64,000 nt of DNA. Source: Trema orientale. Taxonomy: Eukaryota; Streptophyta; Magnoliopsida; Rosales; Cannabaceae. The first letter of the stretch is position 1, and every line of letters begins with the position of its first letter. The notes below the pieces were generated by a model that saw nothing but the letters and a program-made list of their open reading frames with translations, did no database searches and had not been told where the DNA came from. The stretch covers positions 431,230-495,229 of the forward strand of contig JXTC01000218.1 in assembly GCA_002914845.1 (NCBI GenBank), given 5' to 3'. Positions 48,617-58,652 of this stretch are shown here, in pieces. Made by a program: the position numbers and the translations under genes.

Positions 48617-48920
48617 ATAAAAAATAAAATAAAATAAAATTCTTTTCACTTGCACTCTACGCGCTTCCCCGTAACGAATGGTTGCCAACAACTTGTAACC
48701 AACTCTGACGCATCTAATTCAATTCACGCGGGAACAGGTACGGAGTCCCAATCACTTGTGCTACTCCAACTCCCCTAACTGTATTCCCACCCGCACCCAA
48801 TCCTATCCACAATAAAACTACACCTATTTTCTTTATAAAACAAAGTCCAGCTCAGCCCACATTTTCACTTTAGAAGTGGCCCCACCTCGAATCAGCTGAA
48901 CCTACGCTCACGCATCTTTA

Positions 48921-48928
48921 CACGTGTC
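48921..48928 (+). promoter_or_regulatory. G-box / ABRE-like element upstream of the CML gene
   Basis: CACGTGTC about 330 bp upstream of the ATG contains the palindromic G-box CACGTG and matches the core of ABA-responsive elements bound by bZIP factors. The motif is short, so function is only an inference. Confidence 0.4.
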
Positions 48929-49163
48929 GAGATTCTATACCTTAACTAATTACAAAGTCAACAGTTTTGTTTGATTAAGTAGTTTCCCGATTCTTTAACT
49001 GCCACTTTCTTCACACGTAACGCACTTGATCACTACATTCCATTTTTAATCTTTTTATTAAAAAAAAAACTATTATTTTTTTTTAAAAAATAATAAAAAT
49101 AACAAAAAGAAGAAAAAACAAACGCGTTGAGTATGAGAAACCGCGTTTTTACGAGCCAGAGTC

Positions 49164-49171
49164 TATAAATA
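49164..49171 (+). promoter_or_regulatory. TATA box of the CML gene
   Basis: A perfect TATAAATA sits 83 bp upstream of the ATG, which leaves room for a short 5' UTR. The region between has no other ATG in a competing position. Confidence 0.7.
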
Positions 49172-49253
49172 TCTGGAAAACATTATCAGAGCCCCAGAGA
49201 AATCGGCGATTAAACCCTAGAAAATAATCGGCGACTTCTAATCTAGATCGATC

Positions 49254-49751
49254 ATGGCGAAGAAATCATCGGCATCGTCTGAGCCTTCCTCGCTGGGAAC
49301 CATGGATGATGTTCGGAAGGTGTTCAACAAGTTCGACAGCAACGGCGATGGCAGGATCTCCTGCGACGAGCTCAGAGGGATGCTCCTTGCGCTCGGCTCC
49401 AAGACCTCCACAGAAGAGGTCAAGCGCATAATGGCGGAGATCGACAAGGACGGCGATGGCTACATTGATCTCAAGGAATTCGCCGAGTTTCATAGCGGAT
49501 CTGAGGCCGACCAGTGCGGTGGCGCCGGTGCAGCCGCCGGCGCCGGGAACAAGGAGCTCAAAGACGCCTTCGATCTCTACGACCTCGACAAGAACGGGCT
49601 CATCTCCGCGAGTGAGCTCCACGCGGTGATGAAGCGTCTCGGGGAGAAGTGCTCGCTCAGTGACTGCTCGCGGATGATCAGATCCGTCGATGCCGACGGC
49701 GATGGAAGCGTCAACTTCGAGGAGTTCAAGAAGATGATGACTCGCGGTTGA
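49254..49751 (+). CDS. CML: Calmodulin-like protein with four EF-hands (CML25/27, Ole e 8 type), 165 aa
   Basis: A single open frame, much richer in G+C than its surroundings, encodes four canonical EF-hand loops: D28-E39, D64-E75, D110-E121 and D146-E157. All have Asp at position 1 and Glu at 12, so all four should bind calcium. The pairs are split by a Gly/Ala-rich linker (about 88-99), and a Ser-rich tail of about 16 residues precedes EF1. No prenylation or transmembrane signal is seen; the C-terminus is KKMMTRG. Architecture and the ELHAVMKRLGEKCS / VNFEEFKKMM sequences place it with plant CML25-27 and the pollen allergen Ole e 8, calcium sensors that act by binding partner proteins. A TATA box lies at 49164-49171 and a G-box at 48921. 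The frame on the opposite strand over this gene is a codon-bias shadow. Confidence 0.95.
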   Translation: MAKKSSASSEPSSLGTMDDVRKVFNKFDSNGDGRISCDELRGMLLALGSKTSTEEVKRIMAEIDKDGDGYIDLKEFAEFHSGSEADQCGGAGAAAGAGNKELKDAFDLYDLDKNGLISASELHAVMKRLGEKCSLSDCSRMIRSVDADGDGSVNFEEFKKMMTRG

Positions 49752-52112
49752 AAAATCAACGGTAGGCATTTGATCATGAAAAGGGACGAAGGGTTTAGAT
49801 TTTTTCAGTGGGTTTTCTTAGGCTAACGTAGTCCGTACTCTTTGTAGATATGTGGTAGTTATGATCTTTCGTTCTATTAATGCTCAGTCGCATCCTATTT
49901 CCCAGCAGTACTGTTTGATTAGTTAGAGTAAATCTACGAAAATGCCACGAAGTGGTTTTAAGTAGTGGAAGAATCAGCAAGGAATATTGTGGATACTGCC
50001 ACTAGTTTCGTTCTTCTTCTTCTTCTTCTTATTGTTGATATCGCTTATGATTAATCTGGTGTATCAAATACTAAAACTTGCTAGTTCCACTCCTCGATGG
50101 AGTGGAAGAAGTAATTATGTTGGTGGGATTAGAGGCGAGGTGAGGTGAGTATGTGTTTTGTGAAATTGTGGTGTGCGTGTGGACTTGGACTTTGTGGTCC
50201 ACACACCACGACGCCGTTCTCTTTGATATGGTTGGGAGAGTGAGTTTGATGATTTTCTTTTCTAACTTCTTTTTTTTTTAAAAAAATAAAAAAAGGGTCT
50301 GTTGGAATTGCCTTCAGTTGTTTTAATTGATTTGACTGACATACGCAACAACATAAAGAATATGACCATGGTGACCTCAACACGGAAACGTCCTTTACTA
50401 GTTGACCGGGACATTGGAGTGATTGACCATTATTATTAAACTTAACGTGTTAATTATGTCATCGTTATTATCATCAAGATCACAAAATTAGTAATTAAAT
50501 TTAGTGTTAATTGTATTTATGATACATTCAACTGTTTTTACTGGCTACAGATATTTCTTGGCTTCAGGATTCCCCCTTTTCTGGGGCTTTGTCAAGTAGG
50601 TGTAACATGTAAGATTCTTTAGTTTGTAATTATCAAGGAAGAAAAAGGGGAGGCTTTAGTTTGGTAATGATCAACAGAAACAAAAAAGAAAAAAAAAAGG
50701 AAAAAGAAAAAGGGTTCTTTAATTAGTTTGGTGTTCTTTTCTTTGCGCGGATATCAATTATCAAACAGGGAAATATAAAGGGTTCAAGCAAAGGAAAAAA
50801 AAAAAAGGAAATAAAAGGGTAAAGGTTATACATCATTACTAAAAGACAAAGAAAGGAAAATATTAAATAATGAGTTATTTATTTTTATTTTTTTTAACTA
50901 TTTAAATTATGATATTCAACGACTAAAAACAAAAAATACCTATCAATAAAGATAAAAAAATACCTATGGGATTGAGAGTAATATATATATGTTTGGTGGA
51001 GTTTTTTTGTAATTTTAGAGTCATAGGAGATTAGGAGCTTCATTCTGGTTGCATAAGATGGCCACTTAGGCCATCCTAACTGCTCTGCTTAGACTGTCAT
51101 TATTTTGTTTATTTCTTTTCTACTAAATTATCTTTATACATTTGGCTCTGTCTCCATAAAGTGTGACATATGTACTCAAAAGGGTCTGCGCTGTATAATG
51201 TAATTTTGATTTGGAGTCATAGTTTAACTGACTGTTTGTCCTATTTTCCTTTGCGTTTGCCTGATTCGAAACCTAACTTTCATTTTAATGTTGTTAATTA
51301 GTTATGAATAATTTAATACAGCATATATAGTCAACGCTTTTTCTACCAAGGTCTTTGTTAATTAAGGCGATACAAATGAGCTTAACTAACTGGTTGGTGC
51401 AGTTTTTATTTGTTTTTACTCTGTGAAATTAAGTAGCCTAGCTAATTTGTGGAATTTCACAATCTTGTTGATATTAAAATATCCAAAATATTGAGTTGTC
51501 AATTTCGCTAATTTGGTCAAGTGGGCTAACTATCTATAAATGACAGTGGAGAAGGAGAAGGAAGTTGTTCAGTTGTCACCTATAAATATATCATCACTGC
51601 TCCTCGAACTAGTAGTCCTATCCAATTAATATTTTCATGTCAGTATTTCAATGTCAAGTTAATTAGTCACTGAACTAACTCTTCATAAGTAATTTTTTAA
51701 GTAATTTTCTTTAGTGGTTGGGTCCAGAATTGGATATTTGGATTAAATACTCTACAACATCTGAATGTTGGTCAAATTGAGTTAAATACTCTACAACATC
51801 TGAATGTTGGTCAAATTGCGTTATGTGTTACCTAGTTGCCAATGTACATTACTTATATAATCTCAATCAAGATTTCTTTTTGGTTTGAAAAAAAAAATGT
51901 TTTGCCGTTTTTATGCATAAATATCAACTTAAAAAAAAAACAACTCTAAACTAGTTATAAAGTCTTAAACCTTTAAAAGAAAAAAAAAATCACGTGTGTT
52001 GATTGCAGGACAAAATCTCTCCAATTACGAACTATGTGTTAGGTCAAATATTAATGCGAAAGCTTAAGTGTGAAAAGTAAAATTTTAATTAATTGCTGAA
52101 AGGGGCACGTCA
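49752..52112. other. CML 3' flank and intergenic DNA
   Basis: 49752-~49950 is the likely CML 3' UTR. A (TTC)n tract lies at 50009-50027. 50200-52112 is AT-rich with purine-rich AAAGG runs (50640-50830). No gene seen. Confidence 0.5.
51744..51822. repeat. Short tandem duplication (~38-bp unit x2)
   Basis: TTAAATACTCTACAACATCT followed by GAATGTTGGTCAAATTG occurs twice in a row. It lies in intergenic DNA about 300 bp before the Copia insertion. Confidence 0.85.
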
Positions 52113-52607
52113 TGTTAGGTTATTTTCGTATAACCTATATGTGGGCTATAGGTTTTTATAATAATTATATAATATTAGGACTGTCTAATTAAGTGGGGCC
52201 AATCAAGTGATCTAATTATAGGCTCAGGAAATTACCTCTGTAATGTGTGGTTACCTAATCCTAGTCCAATAAGGATTGATGAGATCTTTATTGGTGACTA
52301 GTATATAAGGACATAACTATAGGGTTTTGGTCCCCAAGCCAAATAGAACGTGTGCTTTTCTCCTCTATCTCCATCAATAGAGAGAGTTCCCATTTAACAT
52401 ACATAGAGTATTTTAGCTGTGGAAGACCTTCTACCCTCAGGCTCTAATAAATTAATCGCTTCTGCTTACGTGATCTCATCATTTGCTGTCAGACACAATG
52501 GATTCAGGTTAGTCACGGGTTTCTCTCAACAAATCTTTTCCTGACAATTTGGCATGATAGATTCTGGGATTATATTTGGTTTAATAATCCATTATGTATA
52601 TCTAACA
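52113..52607 (+). repeat. 5' LTR of the Copia element (495 bp)
   Basis: Begins TGTTAGGTTATTTTCG and ends ATATCTAACA, the TG...CA form of an LTR. The 5' part holds an AT-rich promoter-like zone (TATATAAGG near 52304). It matches 58144-58652 along its whole length. Confidence 0.93.
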
Positions 52608-52609
52608 AG

Positions 52610-52622
52610 TGGTATCAGGAGC
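52610..52622 (+). other. Primer binding site (initiator tRNA-Met type)
   Basis: TGGTATCAGGAGC starts two bases after the 5' LTR. The usual plant Copia PBS is TGGTATCAGAGC, so this copy has one extra G, consistent with decay. Confidence 0.85.
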
Positions 52623-52874
52623 AGAAAATCATGTTAAATTACTTAGGATAATCATACATGTCTCTATTTTGTAATATCTTTACCTATTTAGTTTTCTAGG
52701 GTTTAGATATAACATGTATGATTGATGAATTTTTCATGATTTTGTTGAGATATTAAGTGTTTGAGGATTGAATTCTGAGTTTTAGATCATAAAGTTACAG
52801 ATTAAGGCGAAAAATTGCATCATGTTTGAGTTACCCAATTTTAAAATCGGATAATTTACACTAAGGCCGCAACT

Positions 52875-53063
52875 TGGCGCTGCGGCGCCACATTAGTGGC
52901 ACTGTGATACACAGAACAGAGAGCTGGCGCTGCGGCGCCAATCAATGGCGCTGCAGCGCCACACTCAAGCTGCGGTGGCGCCGCGGTGCCACGCAAGTGG
53001 CACTGCAGCGCCACCATACATCACGGTCGTGCTGCGACGCCACATACTGACGCCGCAGCGCCA
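52875..53063 (+). repeat. GC-rich array of eight 16-bp near-palindromes in the Copia leader
   Basis: Units related to TGGCGCTGCAGCGCCA start at 52875, 52896, 52925, 52946, 52976, 52998, 53027 and 53048. Steps alternate about 21 and 29 bp, so pairs form a higher-order unit of about 50 bp repeated four times. The copy at 52946 is a perfect palindrome; 52896 is the most decayed. The stretch is sharply GC-rich against an AT-rich element. It lies between PBS and gag remnant and is probably untranslated leader. Confidence 0.85.
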
Positions 53064-53484
53064 CCACCTGGGTTTAGAAAAAAAAAATTTAGGTCGTTTT
53101 TGACCTAATTAAGGTATACGGTCTCAATTTTGGGTAGAATTGAGTTGTTTTCGATTCAATTCAAGGAGTTCCAACCTGAAACTTAACTAATCGATTTTGT
53201 TTTCTCATCCCACCTTCAGTACAACCCACACTTTATCCGTTGAAAACTCTATTTGACTTTAAGAGTTGATAAAAATGCTAAAAGCTCAGTCGGTCATCTA
53301 TAAAGATTTGTGCATTGAAATTTTCAGTTTAATATTCTGGGCACTTTGGTTATTATTTTCTTTGCACTATTTGTTTAAATATTTTGAAATAGATGAGTTG
53401 AAACAACATGTTACCAAAGTAACCTCTATTGCGTAAATTTATTTATTTTGAAATATTTAAATGATTGTGTATTTATTGTTCATG

Positions 53485-53701
53485 CGAATAATTACCGGCC
53501 CAAAGGAAGGTGGTTATTTGGCCGAATAATGAGCACACCTGCGTTAATAGATATGTGATGGTTATTACGTTTCCATGTGAACAGTAAATCGGCCCAAAGG
53601 AAGATTTGCTGTCTGACAGGATTTACTGTCAATATTTGATTACTGCACTGAAGAGTACCACTTACAAGTTGATAAGTCAGCCCAAAGGAAGACTTATTGA
53701 T
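53485..53701 (+). ncRNA. Three stem-loops with a shared 12-nt loop in the Copia leader RNA
   Basis: Hairpin 1: arms 53485-53496 and 53509-53520, loop GGCCCAAAGGAA. Hairpin 2: arms 53581-53590 and 53603-53612, same loop. Hairpin 3: arms 53668-53678 and 53691-53701, loop AGCCCAAAGGAA. Arms pair over 12, 10 and 11 bp including G-U pairs, while the arm sequences differ among the three. Conserved loops on differing but complementary stems point to an RNA structure, perhaps in packaging, dimerisation or translation of the element's genomic RNA. The structure is read from the sequence; the role is inference. Confidence 0.7.
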
Positions 53702-54505
53702 GTTGTATCTTGTGATGGAAGCCCACCTTATTTGTTTGATGTCATGCTAGTATATCTTATTATTTGTATGCTCAGTTTATGACATGATATTAATGTGAGC
53801 AGTTATTTTCTTTTTTTGTTCTCTGTTCAGTTTCTGTTTAACATATATCTGCCAATATTAAGTCTAATATTTGTGTTTAATAACACAAATCTTAAGAAAT
53901 GGAATGAGCACAATATGCTCAGTTGCATTGGTCTTGACTTTGTGCTTTGGACAGAATATCCTACTGCTCTTACAGTTTAAAGTTCTTCAGTTGGTAAAGA
54001 AGAATTTTGAGTAGTAAATTCATTCTAATTGCATAAGTCTTATGGTCATGCAACACTTCATTACAGAAACCATAAGGGGCGCTATACCTGAGGAGGTAAA
54101 CGCTAAGTTGTTCCTTAAAGCAATTACAGATCATTTTATAGAAAACGAAAAGGTCAAAATAAGTACCATTTTTTGGGACCTCGTTTCAATTCAGTACAAG
54201 GATTAAGGGAATATAAGGGAGTACATTATGGAGATATCTAATCTCGCTTCCAAACTAAAGGCACTTAAGTTAGAGTAGTTGAAAAGACTTGCTCGTGTAT
54301 TCAATCTCTATCTCTCTTCTTGCACAAATTAGTTAAGCAAAGTTACAACACCTTTAAGTACAAATGATCTCTTTTGAGATCATTTCTTATAGTGTACAAA
54401 AAGAAGATAGGTTGAAGCGAGAAAAGATTAAAAATACTCACTTAGCATGTACTTCTCAAGATAAGATAAGATAAGGAAAATGAATAAAGATAAGGAAGCT
54501 GCAGT

Positions 54506-54605
54506 TATATCTTTACAACATAAAGTGCAAAAGGAAACAAAATAAGGAATTTGTCTGTTTTACAATATAAAGTGCAAAAGGAAACAAAATAAGGAATTTA
54601 TCTGT
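54506..54605. repeat. Tandem duplication (~48-bp unit x2) inside the Copia element
   Basis: Two adjacent copies share ATAAAGTGCAAAAGGAAACA and AAATAAGGAATTT. It is a local duplication in the decayed gag region. Confidence 0.8.
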
Positions 54606-57600
54606 TTCTTTTACGAAAAGGCTGGATGTATAAGGTTGATTGTCTCAATCATGCCCTTTGGCATATAAATAAGAGTATGCTTCTCAATTTTGTTTGTCAT
54701 AAAGTTAATTTAGCTTTTGTACCAAAATGCACTTAGTGAATAGATACGGATCCTACTATTCACATAAGTGTGTTCATGCAAGATTGTTTGTGAAGTCAAT
54801 TACAAATTGATGATGAAAGATTCATCTGTTTGGGCAATGGCAACACAGCTTCAGTGGAGGCTATATAAGGTTATCTAGATTACAATTAGACACTGGTTAA
54901 ATTTTAGGTTTGGAAGAGACTTTTAAAGTATTCTATTTCTAACGTGAACAAATATAGTCATCCTTGTTCATTCGGAAATAGTTTAATTTAGTTTCTTTTA
55001 AGATTCAAATTCTTGCTACTAGTTCTTTGATTGATAATCTTTATAAATTTAAAATAATTGCCCCATCAAGTTAATCTTGCATATTAAGAAATATGATACA
55101 AAAGTACAGGTCAATTAAAAGAATTTCTCTATGGTATGACACAAGCTATTTTTTGATATATCTCTTAATAGAGAATTAATAGCCTTGTATCAGATGAAAT
55201 TCTTAACCTACTTAACTTAACAGACTTTAAAATCTGTGTTAAGTACATTAAGGAATACAGATAAACATAAAGAAATCAGGTATCAACAAGAGTTTTGACG
55301 TCTTAGAGCTAATTTATACTGATACATGCAGACCATTCCATATAGTTATCTGGAATGGCCAACAGTATTACATTATATTTATAGACAATTATTCTCATTA
55401 AGGGTACCTATTTTGGTTAATGAGAAGTCTCAATTTTTGGATGTGTCTAAGGTTTTTTTTTTTTTTTTCAATACCTAAGTTGAAATTCAACTAAGCTAGG
55501 AAATTAAAGCTGTCAAATCTAATCATAGTGCATACTATGGTAGGTAAGACAGATAAAGTTAACAAAGACCAGAGCCTTCACTCAGTTTCTAGAGACATAC
55601 AGAATTGTCTGACAATACGAAATACCAGGGAAACCTAGTATAAATAGTATTGTTTAGTGACAATAAAGCAAACATAAGGACATGGTAAAAAGTGTGTTTA
55701 ATCATTAATCTTTACCTAAAATTACTCTAGGAAAAAAACCTAAGAACTGCAGTATACATATCAAACAAAGCTTCCACTAAAGATGTAGCTAAAACCCCAT
55801 ATGCGCTATGGACGGGCAAGAAGCCTAGCATTAGGTACTTGCATGTCTGGAGTTGTCCAACTAAGGTTAGGCCATATGGAAAGTGATTGGACTTAAGAAT
55901 TTTAGCTACTATATCATTCGGTACTTTGAAAAATCAAGGGGATTCATTTTTATGATACTTCTTATAAATCCTTTTCAAAATAGGAAAATATAAATTCTTT
56001 GAGGATGTTAAGTTTGGGGGGAGAAAAGGTTAAGAATATTGTCTTTGAGGAGGAATTCATTTCTTTTCCTTCAGTTGTAATTGAAAATGTTCAAGTTTCA
56101 GGCTTTTATACCTGATATTATTTAAGATACAAATTTGGATCAAGACAATATTCAGCAACTCCCTATCCAAAATAAGGAAGTTGCTCCAAAAGAGCAAATT
56201 TAATAACCTCAAGAGAAAGTACCATGAAGGAAATCCACTAGGAAAAAGAGAAGTACAACTTTGGATATTTATGTTGTTAATCTCCAAGAACATGTGTTTG
56301 ATATGGGAGTAGAAAATGATCTAATTATTTTTACTCAAGCTAAAACAATGTTCTAACTCTTAAAGTGGATTGATGCAATAAAGAATGAGATGAAATCCAT
56401 GAAGGACAATAACATTTAAGATCTTGTCGACATTTAGGTTCATCTAGTTCCAATGGTTTTGCTCCAAAGGAAGGCATTATTTATAAAGAGACTTTCTTTC
56501 TAGTTTTAATGAAAGACTCCTTCAGGATAATTTTGGCACTAGTAGCTCATCATATTCTGGAGTTACATTAGGTGAATTTAAAGACTATCAATTTTCCGTC
56601 AAGATATTATGGATTCCATCTAGTTATTTTCTCGTTTGGTTTTGAGAAAAATTTAGTTGATGGTCTTATATATCACAAGTTCAGTGGGAGTAAGTTTATC
56701 TTCCTAGTTTTGTATATCAATGACATATTTTTTTGGCTACAATGATATAAGCTTGTTGTACGAAACTAAGAAATTTCTATCGAAGGATATTGATATGAAA
56801 GATCTTGGGGACGTATCTTTTGTGCTAAGGAATACAGATACATTGAAATCATTCCTGATGTATCTTTTAGGATATCACAAAAGATCTATATTGATAAGGA
56901 TTATATTTCAGGAGATGACACCCATTAGCTAAGGGTGATAAATAGAGTCTCAATCAGTGCCCATAATGATATTGAAATTAAGGAAATATATAAATTCTCT
57001 TATGCATTGGCAGTGGGGAATCTTGTGTATATTCAAGATTTTTAGGCAGATATTAATAAACCTCATGTGGATCATCAAGTAGCAGCAAAATGGGTTATGC
57101 AGAATTTATTGAGAACATTAGTTTATGTGCTCACTTATCAGAATTCAGAGAAATTTTAGAGATCATTGGGTATTTCGATTCTAATTTTGTTGGATGCCTT
57201 TATAGTTAAAGATCCACTTCTGATTATATATATTTGCTAAATGGAGGAGCTATTTGGAAGAGTGTTAAATAAATACTCACAGCTTTTTTACTACGGAGCA
57301 AAGTATATATATCTTGTTATAAGGCATCGATTTATGGAATATAACTGCGGAATTTTATCACCAGACTGCAAGTTGTAGTTGATGATTTTAAAAGACCACT
57401 AAGGAATTATTGTGATAATTAAGCCACATTATTGTATTATGATAATAACAGAAAATCTTGAAGTCAAAGCACATAGACTTTAAGTTATCTATTGTTAAAA
57501 TAAAGTATTCAGAGTTGATAAGTGTCTAAGGAACATATAAGTATAAACTCCATGATAGTGGCCACTCACTAAAGGATTATTACCTAAAGTGCTTTCATGA

Positions 57601-58130
57601 GCATATTGCTCATAATGATGTTGTATTTTAAAGATGTGCAGTTTCAGTGGGAGTTTGTAGTTTAGTTCAGATGTTCATTAGTGACACTTATTCCTTGATT
57701 AATTTCTGCAGAATATGGTCGATGGATTTTTTTTTTTTGTAAACTCTAAATTCAGATATGATATTTATCATATTATTATCTTTCCTACTGCGGTTTAAGC
57801 ATAGAGTTTGCGGTAATGCATTAAGAGGAAAGACTAAAGTTAATCTCATTTCAGTTTAGAATAGGACCAAATGAAAATAGGTATGTAAGATCACTTTTTT
57901 GTGTAATTTCCATGCCATACATCCATACTTGATCTGTGTCATTACGTGTATTGATTTGGTAATCATTGATGGGTTTAGTTGCCTACCTAAGTGCAATGAA
58001 GGCCGCTTTAGTTTCATGTTGATATACAAAATGATTCAGATTGTCTTAAGGGGTAATTTCTTAACTGACAGCAATGAAGTGCGCACTCAAGTTTTCATTA
58101 TATAATTATCTCGGGAAAAACCCATGTAGC

Positions 58131-58143
58131 CCAAGTAGGAGAT
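58131..58143 (+). other. Polypurine tract of the Copia element
   Basis: AAGTAGGAGAT abuts the 3' LTR, the normal position for priming plus-strand DNA synthesis. It is slightly degenerate (one T inside). Confidence 0.7.
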
Positions 58144-58652
58144 TGTTAGGTTATTTTCGTGTAACCTATATGTGGGCTATAGGTTTTTATAATAATTATA
58201 TAATATTAGGGCTGTCTAATTAAGTGGGGCCAATCAAGTGATCTAATTATGGGCTCAGGAAATTACTTATTTAGTATAGACTCTGTAATGTGTGGTTACC
58301 TAATCTTAGTCCAATAAGGATTGATGGAGTCTCTATTGGTGACTAGTATATAAGGACATAACTATAGGGTTTTGGTCCCCAAGCCAAATAGAACGTGTGC
58401 TCTTCTCCTCTATCTCCATCAATAGAGAGAGTTCCCATTGAGCATACATAGAGTATTCTGGCTGTGAAAGACCTTCTATCCTCAGGCTCTAATCAATTAA
58501 TCGCTTCCGCTTATGTGATCTCATCATTTGCTGTCAGACACAATGGATTCAGGNTAGTCACGGGTTTCTCTCAACAAATCTTTTCCTGACAATTTGGCAT
58601 GATAGATTCTAGAATTATATTTGGTTTAATAATCCATTATGTATATCTAACA
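58144..58652 (+). repeat. 3' LTR of the Copia element (509 bp, one N)
   Basis: Same sequence as the 5' LTR but about 14 bp longer after AAATTAC, and with one undetermined base at 58554 (T in the 5' LTR). Ends ATATCTAACA. Confidence 0.93.

Larger units (their letters stand above)
52113..58652 (+). mobile_element. Nearly complete Ty1/Copia LTR retrotransposon, coding region decayed
   Basis: Two LTRs flank about 5.5 kb of internal sequence with a tRNA-Met type primer site, a polypurine tract and remnants in Copia order. Gag-like AIPEEVNAKLFLKAI and GNIREYIMEISNLASKLKA lie at about 54085-54280. Integrase-like ELIYTDTCRPFHIVIWNG lies near 55310 and KTPYALWTGKKPSIRYLHVW near 55790. Reverse-transcriptase-like LLYETKKFLSKDIDMKDLGDV lies at about 56750-56810. 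Every domain has stops or frameshifts, so it cannot encode its own mobility. The flanks CGTCA (52108-52112) and CGTCG (58653-58657) look like a 5-bp target duplication with one change. The LTRs differ by roughly twenty substitutions and one ~14-bp indel by eye, so the insertion is not recent. Structured leader elements are listed separately. Confidence 0.93.

Noticed and set aside
49266-49769. 167-aa open frame on the minus strand over the CML gene
   Set aside because: Shadow of a GC-rich coding sequence; the plus strand has four perfect EF-hands.
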